Of a DNA stretch of 64,000 bases, positions 56,350 to 64,000 are shown piece after piece. A program made the position numbers and the translations under genes. Source of the stretch: Phorcus lineatus (Eukaryota; Mollusca; Gastropoda; Trochida; Trochidae). The stretch is taken from assembly GCA_921293015.1 (NCBI GenBank), contig OV121081.1, positions 24,865,158 to 24,929,157 on the forward strand. The letters are read 5' to 3'. The notes beneath the pieces were generated by a model, which searched no databases, was not told the origin of the DNA, and saw nothing but the letters and a program-made list of their open reading frames with translations. How positions within the stretch are numbered: position 1 is the stretch's first letter; every line of letters starts with the position of its first letter.

Positions 56350-56850
56350 TTTACCATAGGAGACCTCAGCGACATGGGAATACCTACACTTGCAGTTCAA
56401 GAGAAAATACTTCGAGCTAGGGCAGTCTAAGTAAACCTAGTCTCAATAACACCTATTTCACTCCGATATTCGGGAGTATAGCGAGTATATTATGAATGCT
56501 AGGTTTACTTAGACTGGAGCTAGGGGGTCCTAGGCTGGAACATAGTAAACTTCAGTCCTTGGGTTCGAGTCGCAGGAAGTCAACATAGAGAAAGCCTTAT
56601 AATCAGACTCTGAAATGATAATTTCCAAAACAGATTATTCCATTAGATATAAGAGAAGAACCTCAAAGGAATGGGCATGTTGAATCAAAATCTAGACTTT
56701 CTGTTCAAGAGAATATTCTTCGGAGAATCCTAGGTTGAATTATAGAAAACTTCAATCTTCGGGGTGGAATCGAAGGTAGTGTACATACAAGAAGATAACA
56801 AGTAGTCTCTAATAGAATAATTTTCAAAATAAATTATTCCATTAACTATA
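56350..56850. repeat. Two-copy duplication (~190-bp core), tRNA-like motif
   Basis: GTTCAAGAGAA-AT-CTTCG, then TCCTAGG-TG-A-ATAG-AAACTTCA, occurs at 56.39-56.63 kb and again at 56.69-56.85 kb. The first copy contains GGGTTCGAGTCGC, a box-B-like motif, decayed in the second. The first copy is interrupted by the palindromic MITE at 56423. Confidence 0.6.
56423..56516. mobile_element. 94-bp palindromic MITE with 9-bp target duplication
   Basis: CAGTCTAAGTAAACCTAG at the left end and its perfect inverse at the right. GAGCTAGGG flanks it exactly on both sides (56414-56422, 56517-56525). The neighbouring duplicate lacks the insertion. Confidence 0.85.
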
Positions 56851-56960
56851 AGGAAATAAATTATTCCATTAACTATAAGAAAATAAATTATTCCGGTAAA
56901 TATAACAAAACAAATTATTCCATTAACTATAACAAAACAAATTATTCCATTAACTATAAG
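56829..56960. repeat. 27-bp tandem repeat, 5 copies
   Basis: TTATTCCATTAACTATAA recurs at 56834, 56861, 56888, 56915 and 56942, exactly 27 bp apart. It seems to have grown from the end of the upstream duplicated block. Confidence 0.9.
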
Positions 56961-57399
56961 GGAGGCGCCTCATGTTTAGATTTTTGTCAATAGGTTATGT
57001 AAGGGTTAAAATATTATCAGGTACAGTCTGTTGGACTTCGATACAAGGAGATAGTTAAATTTAGTGCCTTACGCTTCACTGAGAATAGCGAACCTTCAAA
57101 TGAGTATTTGAAAATAATTCTTTAATGTAAAAATAATCCTTTGCTCCAAAATTCAGATTCGTTTTTCAATAGATTGAAGTGAAAATGTTTTGAAATTATA
57201 ATCGATAATGAATGAAAGATTGCAATCTTGACATGGGTAAAGTCTATTTGCATCAATTATCCGAAATGCCATTTCCTTCAGGTTCCTTTCGAATATCTTA
57301 CTTATATGAGTAATTTTGTATCTATACACTAATGGCACGATATTAAAGCAAACGTGTTGTCAGTCTCCGTCTCAAAGGACTGGTACCTACCGAAGAAGA

Positions 57400-57690
57400 A
57401 ACATTTTATACCGGTGATATTTATTTTTATGTATACTTTTTTCCTCATATGCTTTTTATCTACATCCTTACCATACTATAGTTTCTGTTGTACAGTGTAT
57501 TTTTATGTATCTTAACTGTGTATATAATAGTCTCTCGTAACCCTCAATGGGTGGCTCGTAATTATGTGTTTCGTTGTATTTTACCATGTATATATGCACG
57601 AGGTGAGACTTAAATAAACTATCTGTCTGTCTGTCTGTCTATCTGCTCGAGTAGTCTGTCCGCCTGTCTTTCTGTCTATCTATCAGTAAT
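57400..57690 (+). mobile_element. LINE 3'UTR with (TCTG)n tail
   Basis: An AT-rich 3' region ends GTGAGACTTAAATAAACTAT followed by (CTGT)n and diverged CTGT repeats to about 57690. It has the same organisation as the LINE end at 4.23 kb, but no coding part is kept. Confidence 0.6.
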
Positions 57691-57929
57691 CAACAAGCGA
57701 CCCGTCACTCATCGACTCATTTCCCCTGACTCAGCTAATTGTATGGAACCGTCTATCAGATTAACACCGTGCTAATCCTCCGTGTGGCCATCTCGCTGTC
57801 GTTGGCGTTACTATCGGCCATAGCGGTAAATATTGATCTGTCCGCGAGGTTATCATACCAATGTTAGTTACACATGTACACCAGATTCACAGGATACATG
57901 GCTTTGTACTAGGCATCTAGATGTTCTGA

Positions 57930-58490
57930 TAACACTGATGATGCCAATACTTATGTGTAAATAGGAAGGTAGATGTACTGATAATACCGAAACTGATGTG
58001 TACATAGGAAGTAGATGTACTGATAATACCGATACTGATGTGTACACAGGAAGGTAGATGTACTGATAATACCGATAGTGATGTGTACACAGGAAGGTAG
58101 ATGTACTGATAATACCGATAGTGATGTGTACACAGGAAGGTAGATATACTGATAATATCGATACTGATGTGTACATAGGAAGGTAGATGTACTGATAATA
58201 CCGATATTGATGTGTACACAAGAAGGTAGATGTACTGATAAAACCGATACTGATGTGTACACAGGAAGGTAGATCTACTGATAATGCCGATACTGATGTG
58301 TACACAGGAAGGTAGATATACTGATAATACCGACACTGTTGTGTACACAGGAAGGTAGATTTACTGATAATACCGATACTGATGTGTACACAGGAAGGTA
58401 GATGTACTGATAACAGCGATACTGATGTGTACACAGGAAGGTAGATGTACTGATAACAGCGATACCGGTGTGTACACAGGTAGGTAACAT
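57930..58490. repeat. 43-bp tandem repeat, ~13 copies
   Basis: The unit contains GGAAGGTAGATGTACTGATA, ATACCGATACTGATGTGTAC and ACA. Because 43 is not a multiple of three, each frame cycles through all phases every three units, giving long but meaningless minus-strand open frames. Confidence 0.95.
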
Positions 58491-59865
58491 CGCCTGCTTA
58501 TGAGATAAGAGATTTATTGCCTAACCCTTAGGGAAATAACTTACAGCATATGAAATATTATCTTGCTGTAAGAGACTTCATAGATAACAGCTCATATAAC
58601 GTTAAGCATTCAGAACTAATCAGAAGATGTTACCAAATTATCAGGTTTATTCTTGGATATTTAAGAAAAGAAGCCCCTTACAAATAGAAATTTAAGATTT
58701 TCTTCTCAAACAAAACCTAGGCTTACTAGACACAATGTTAAGGATTATTTCGAGATTAAGGCCCAATGATAAAATGTGAATGCGAGACGGAGTATGACGT
58801 CATAGCTAAACCTAGTCTTTTAAACAATTAATTCTTTAAGATATGATTATTATTTCTAATAAAGGAGATGAGCCTCGGAAAAAAAGCCCTTTTTGTTCGA
58901 TCCAAATCAAGATTTGCCTTTCAAGAGGGTATGTTATGGTAATTGGGATCCAGAGAGGGAAGGCATGGTTTAAACCGTGAAATAGGTGACCCCAAGGATA
59001 CCCCCCCCCCCTTTTCAAAACCTGACCCCCCCCCCCCCCCCCCCCCCTCTTTTCTTCAAATTTCCTTGATCCGCCACTGTTGCAGGCTAGGAAGAATTAA
59101 AGGTTAACTTATGATGAACAAGAGTTTGTGGACAAGATAAGGTCACACCGCTTGCACACGTAGATGCATTTCTGAAAGCTTAAGTCCAGTTATTACCAAC
59201 TCTTCCGCATAGCATAAATACAAAATACCGCACTCATATATTTACTACTAGAGAAAAGCACGACTTGAATCACATCACGCATGCCTACAGCATAAGCTTT
59301 GTTATGAACCTTTTGAGACAGTCACGGATACAATATATTTTTTGTTCTCTTTATTTAAGTTAAGGTGTTATAATTATTTTCAAGGTGAACCAGATTGTTA
59401 AAAAAGTATCTGACATAAACTCCCCTTTTGAAGTGGTCAGTTTAAATATACACCTGGTTAAAAGTATTACAACACCCGTTTTGACAATGGCCGTCGTAAT
59501 AAAAATAATGATATTCGTTGGATAAGGATCTTACTCGTATCTAGGGTTTAATTCAGTTTATACTATGTCTGAAGATACGAATGAAGAACAACACCCTCTC
59601 TAGTATCATACCTTATATCATTTTGAAAACAGTAATAAAAGAAGAAATTTCAAACAGTCAACTTTTATTGTATTTTAATAAATTTATTGTAACAGCATCG
59701 TTCGATTAGAAGAAGTTGATGTTGACATTTATTGAGGTGGTTGACTGAAGACAAAAAACCAGAAAACCCAAATGAGCACAAATTACCTCAAACATCTCTT
59801 TCTTCCTGAACAAGACAATGAGCTGTCGTTGAGGAAGTAAAACTAGAGGACCCATGGTGAGGTGA
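58491..59865. other. Non-coding stretch with poly(C) blocks
   Basis: C11 at 59001-59011 and C22 at 59026-59047 are followed by TTGATCCGCCACTGTTG, the right end (read in reverse) of a DNA transposon starting CAGTGGCGGATC. No gene seen. Confidence 0.5.
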
Positions 59866-60080
59866 GTATAGGGTTTAACGCCGCTTTCAAGATTATTTCA
59901 CTTATAACGCGGCTTCTAGTATTATTGCAGGGAGAAAGCCCGCAACACTATAGTGGCTATGCATTGCTGTGAAACCTGCGAGCATCGGTTGGAACCAGCG
60001 AACCATGGGTGGTACTGCGCTTAAACTCAGTGTAGCATTGCACCCATAGAGGAACCAAATGTTTTCATATGATTTGCAGA
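59866..60080 (-). mobile_element. SINE copy with complete 3' end
   Basis: On the plus strand it begins GGGTTTAACGCCGCTTTCAA and GATTATTTCACTTATAACGC (the 3' end reversed), then CTAGTATTATTGCAGGGAGA, GAACCATGGGTGGTACTGCG and AACTCAGTGTA. It is the same family and orientation as 12.40 and 28.44 kb. The tRNA head is lost. Confidence 0.65.
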
Positions 60081-60818
60081 ACATAGAGAGAAATCAAGAC
60101 AAACTTTGCAAAACTTTCTTCCAAGAGTATATATCAAAGTTCTCTTTTATTAACAATGAAAATGATATTTCATATTCGTCAGGCAAGAATTAATCGATAT
60201 TCTGTAATAATAGGAAATCACATCAGAAAAAAACCATTCAAAGCATCTTTCATATCTAGTATGCAGCTACTAAAGGCTTATGTGCTCAACTCCAATCCTT
60301 TCTCATGTTTTGTCACCGAAATGTAGTATTAAAGGATTATACCACCAGTATACACAAAACTCAATATATGGTCAAACGAAACACAAGACCAAATTTAAAA
60401 ACTCATTTCATTTCTCGAGAGATTTTGATTAGATTGAGAGATTTTCATTGATAAATGTCATTTTTTACTAAGACATTTATTTTAATTTTTATTTATTAAA
60501 TCCAAATATCGAAAATAATGTCCAAAATATGCCCTTTAGCATTATTTCTCATTAAAAGCCGCGTAATAGTCTGTAAGCTGAAGCTTGTCTCTCGAGCTTC
60601 GTTGTCACATCGCTGTCTTCTGAGTGTCGTTTTTAATCCTCTGTAGAAGCTGATGTTCAGGGATGAATCCGCCCCAAGGCTATCTAAAGAGGATAAGGGT
60701 ACTCTGATTTCACGGACTGGTAGCTCTTAGCTCGGTAGCAGGGGGGGATGTACCACAATCGATCGCAATGCATCTTCCAGAGTCCGTCGTGAGGAACACG
60801 AAATAGCGATATCCTCAT
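60081..60818. other. Non-coding stretch
   Basis: No gene or repeat recognised. Confidence 0.35.
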
Positions 60819-61385
60819 GTTTATGATCATGTGTCTTTTTATATCTGCATGTTCATGATCAGTTGTCTTTTTAAACTTGCATATTCATGATCATGTGTCT
60901 TTTTGTAAATGCATTTTTATGATAACCTGTTTTTTTATATCTGCATGTTCATGATCAGTTGTCTTTTCATACTTGCATATTCATGATCATGTGTCTTTTT
61001 GTAAATGCATTTTTATGATAACCTGTTTTTTTATATCAGCATGTTCATGATCATGTGTCTTATTATATAAATATGTATATTATCATATATATGTGTATTT
61101 TTTAATGTGCATGTACATGATCATGTGTATTTTTGTATGTGCATGTACATGATCACGTGTCTTATCATATGTGCATGTATATGATCATGTGTCTTATTGT
61201 ATGTTCATGTACATGATCATGTGTCTTATCATATGTGCATGTACATGATCATGTGTCTTATTGTATGTGCTTGTACATAATCATGTGTCTTATTGTATGT
61301 TTATGTACATGATCATGTGTCTTATCATATGTGCATGTTTATGATCATGTGTCCTATTGTATGTGCTTGTACATGATAGTGTGTG
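60819..61385. repeat. 32-bp tandem array rich in TGATCA palindromes
   Basis: TGATCATGTGTCTT recurs about every 32 bp (60824, 60856, 60888 and onward), roughly 17 copies, with TGTATGTGCATGTACA between. The left half is more diverged than the right. Confidence 0.85.
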
Positions 61386-63110
61386 ACCGCTTTGTCTTGC
61401 TCTTGTTGCTTAACTGCCATGTATGCAAAGTAAAGTTCGGCGTGTATTGTGTAGGGATGCTTGACTGATATAACTACTTGAGTTGTGTACGGGTTGCATG
61501 CACAAGTGTACTCTAGCTAAACATCACACGAACATGTCTCAAGTACTTCATAAAGACAAGCAGACATCACGTGTCACCATAAGGTAAGTTTGCGTATACT
61601 TTAACTATACGACTCTCACTCTCATTGAGCTAATTGAGATATTTACATAAATGGCTTATTGAAAGCACTGTGCATGCCGATGTATATTCTGCTCAACGCC
61701 CCGGGGACCCTCAGTATACAAACAACAACCCACGCAGCGATGTGTATGAAATGTCACAGGCATAGTTTGGGCCTTTTTATGGTGTATAATGTTTTCACCT
61801 ACCAGGCCAATCATATTGGGGTTCATAATTTTTATACGATGTCCAAGGTCAAAATATCACTTTTCATTGTGACGTCACGTCATAAACAATGTTTAACGTC
61901 AAAGTTCGCCTTTGACGTAACGTCGTTGCGTACCAAACGACGGCGGGTAAACCGCCTCTGCTGAGAGTTTGATTTTGATAATTTCCTTTCATTTCGAGAC
62001 TTCGGTAATAACACTCGTTTCTAAATATCATTATATCCCTCGCTCTCGCTCTGGAAACACTCATATTTAAACACTCGTGTCGTAAACATTGTATTTCACG
62101 GACATTCATATAATATCCTATATATAAGCTAAGATGGCAAAGAAAGAATGAACTTGTTTTACCGGACCCCTCCTCCGTTATACCTGATGAACCTATATAC
62201 CATTTAGAAATGTTTGGGAGATTGGAATATGTTAACCATTTCCTATCATAAGAGATACTTGCCATATAGATAATGACCATAGGTAATACTGTACTTTTGG
62301 GGGTCACACTATCCGCAATGGTTCAGATTCTTGTATTTGTTCCGGTTTTACAGGGAATAGACCTGTAATTCGCTAGATGTAATAACAGACTTTGGGACGT
62401 ATTATATTACAGCTAGTTTTAACTAGATTGTACAGGATTCGAACCCACACCATCTAGGTCAGGCAACACCGTTTAGCACTCACCGTACAAGGAGCACTTA
62501 CCAACTCTCCTCGTCTGTACAAGTCAATTTACTTTATAGCATTGACAATTGACTTTATTGCAGCGTGTACACATTTATAACATCCATCCTGCACAAAAAA
62601 CTCGTCTACCTCAAGACCTGTAAAACGACTACAGGTTGGGCCTTTTTTAAATTATGTAATCTATTTGCATATGTCAAACCAAACTGGAAAAAAATGCCAG
62701 CCATTTCATCGATACAAATGTTAGCCTGTGAACGAAGTCAATTCAACATAAGCAGAAACTTCACTAGAAACAGAGACATGAAAAAGATCATGACTTGAGA
62801 GAATATAAGATGTGCACATGCGCATAATTGTTAAGAAAATTAAGAGCTGCTGCAAAGTAACATATAGATGCTTTGTTCTAGTTCGACAACCATAACGCGA
62901 CTTTTGCTCTCAGCTGAATAATTTATCAACAAATGTGAAAATATGAAAAGGCATCACTAACTACAACGCACTAAGATAACTGCATGTAGTTAACGCACCG
63001 TGCTGTACGCATTAATTGTTAATGGCAATAGGCATTGCACTATGTGATAACCACAATCACAGCCTATCGCTGTCAATATACTGCTTTCGATGTATTGATT
63101 CTTCAGGAGG
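61386..63110. other. Non-coding stretch
   Basis: It contains TGACGTCA (about 61869) near two further GACGTAACG/GACGTCACG motifs, and a tRNA-like SINE head at 62.43-62.52 kb. The 147-codon minus-strand frame here has no family resemblance. Confidence 0.35.
62428..62522 (-). repeat. tRNA-like SINE head
   Basis: On the minus strand GTGAGTGCTAAACGGTG resembles box A and GTGGGTTCGAATCCTGT box B. Poor stem pairing argues against a tRNA gene. Confidence 0.5.
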
Positions 63111-63114
63111 AAAA

Positions 63115-63425
63115 GGTCTTTGATGTTTGTTTCCTTATATGTAGGCTAAAAATTTCTTGTCTGATTTGATTGTCAAAAGTGTCTCCATTTTTGTTTTCTT
63201 TGATCGAAATTGTTGTAAATATATATTGATGCTCATGCTAATTGTAACGAAAATGGGTTGCGCAACAGCAATCTTTCATGTTTGATTTTCCTTACATGTT
63301 GACTTTATAGTTTCTCGTTTGAGGTGATAGTCATAACTCTCACCATTTACGTTTCTCTCTTATTGGAATAGTTTTAATTATATATAGATACACGAACTGT
63401 GGCGCAAATGGGTTGCGCAACAGAG
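63115..63425. repeat. 155-bp tandem duplication
   Basis: AAATGGGTTGCGCAACAG ends each copy (GGGTTG at 63255 and 63410). Earlier parts align with substitutions (TGTTTG-TTTCCTTA-ATGT). GGTTGCGCAACA is itself a near-palindrome. Confidence 0.7.
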
Positions 63426-63891
63426 GTATGGATAACCAGTTTAAACAACAAACGGGTTAATTCTTTCAATAACTGTTGAGCACTCCATTTGCATTACACT
63501 TGGCATAAGGTTGATAGTCTAATGAAACAAGTGCATTTGTACAACTTCCGGTTTTCTATACAAAAATGTTATGTTTTGGTTGGTAATAAAAGTTCAAAAT
63601 ATTTCTCGATTTCTCCATCATAATGAATGAAAAAACTAAATGATGGATGAAAAGATTTTAAGATAAATTTTACTGGGTTTTTTTACTTCAAGACGAAGAA
63701 ACCATGCTGTGTTCACACAAAGAAAGATGATCAATCAAAGTCCAGATCTGACAAAGCCATATATAACCAAACTTGTTTTCCTTGTCATGAAACATGATAA
63801 AGTATTGTACAGCTAAGTACATGAATCATAATGATAAGTTGCAGGATCAGGATATTTAATCCCTTTCTGTGTTGTCTAAAACTAATTGCTT

Positions 63892-64000
63892 GATTCCGTG
63901 ATTTTCATAGCATATTATTTAAATTTGGTACGAACCTAAATGTCATATGTGGTGATATAATTCAAAACATCTTAACTTTTCCTCTCCAAAGGACAAACAT
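63892..64000. mobile_element. TTAA MITE family, partial at window edge
   Basis: CCGTGATTTTCATAGCATAT and TGGTACGAACCTAAATGTCA align with the left part of the 48.33-48.74 kb element (CCGTGATTTTCATAACATGA). It runs out of the window. Confidence 0.6.

Noticed and set aside
57868..58490. Minus-strand frames of 188, 143, 103 and 71 codons
   Set aside because: Out-of-phase readings of the 43-bp tandem array.
60819..61385. CRISPR-like regular repeats
   Set aside because: The genome is eukaryotic and the units are contiguous degenerate tandem copies without distinct spacers.
61864..62307. 147-codon minus-strand frame
   Set aside because: No family resemblance; chance length and low-information sequence.

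Overview
The window is animal genomic DNA from a mollusc, probably a gastropod. It has large introns with GT/AG junctions, low coding density, AT-rich non-coding sequence and many lophotrochozoan-type repeats: tRNA-derived SINEs, LINE 3' ends with (TCTG)n tails, small inverted-repeat elements, and a dispersed element with a core of 145-bp tandem repeats. The species is not proven by the sequence alone.

One gene is well supported. It lies on the minus strand, with coding sequence at 22119-7744. Thirteen coding exons with good splice sites join in frame, with no internal stop, into a 680-residue protein. The order is signal peptide, four Ig domains matching Ig1-Ig4 of the L1/neuroglian family, a fifth Ig domain most like L1 Ig6, one transmembrane helix, and an L1-type cytoplasmic tail with an intact FIGQY ankyrin-binding motif. 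Ig5 and all fibronectin type III domains of a normal L1 protein are missing. The Ig6-like domain has lost both disulfide cysteines and carries five N-glycosylation sequons. This Ig-only L1-type adhesion receptor is the most interesting object here. A 5'UTR intron precedes the start exon, so the promoter lies further right; a GC-rich block at 45.4-46.1 kb is one weak candidate. The 3'UTR probably runs about 3 kb, to an AATAAA (plus 4698-4703).

Layout: 0-2.4 kb, intergenic with a 33-bp tandem repeat. 2.49-4.24 kb, a 5'-truncated, frameshifted LINE. 4.7-22.2 kb, the L1-type gene. Its introns hold a TTAA-flanked element full of ~185-bp repeats (13.45-15.88 kb), a tandem pair of TIR elements, one carrying a 33-bp minisatellite (9.37-10.99 kb), SINEs and LINE tails. 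22.2-45.4 kb, no convincing coding exon; SINEs, small duplications, a 118-bp satellite and one possible short exon at 34.9-35.1 kb. 45.4-64 kb, repeat-dense: TA- and TTAA-flanked MITEs, fold-back elements with (TA)n, the 145-bp repeat element, a 94-bp palindromic MITE with a 9-bp target duplication, and 27-, 43- and 32-bp arrays.

Most open reading frames longer than 60 codons here are chance or lie in tandem repeats and are not annotated as genes.
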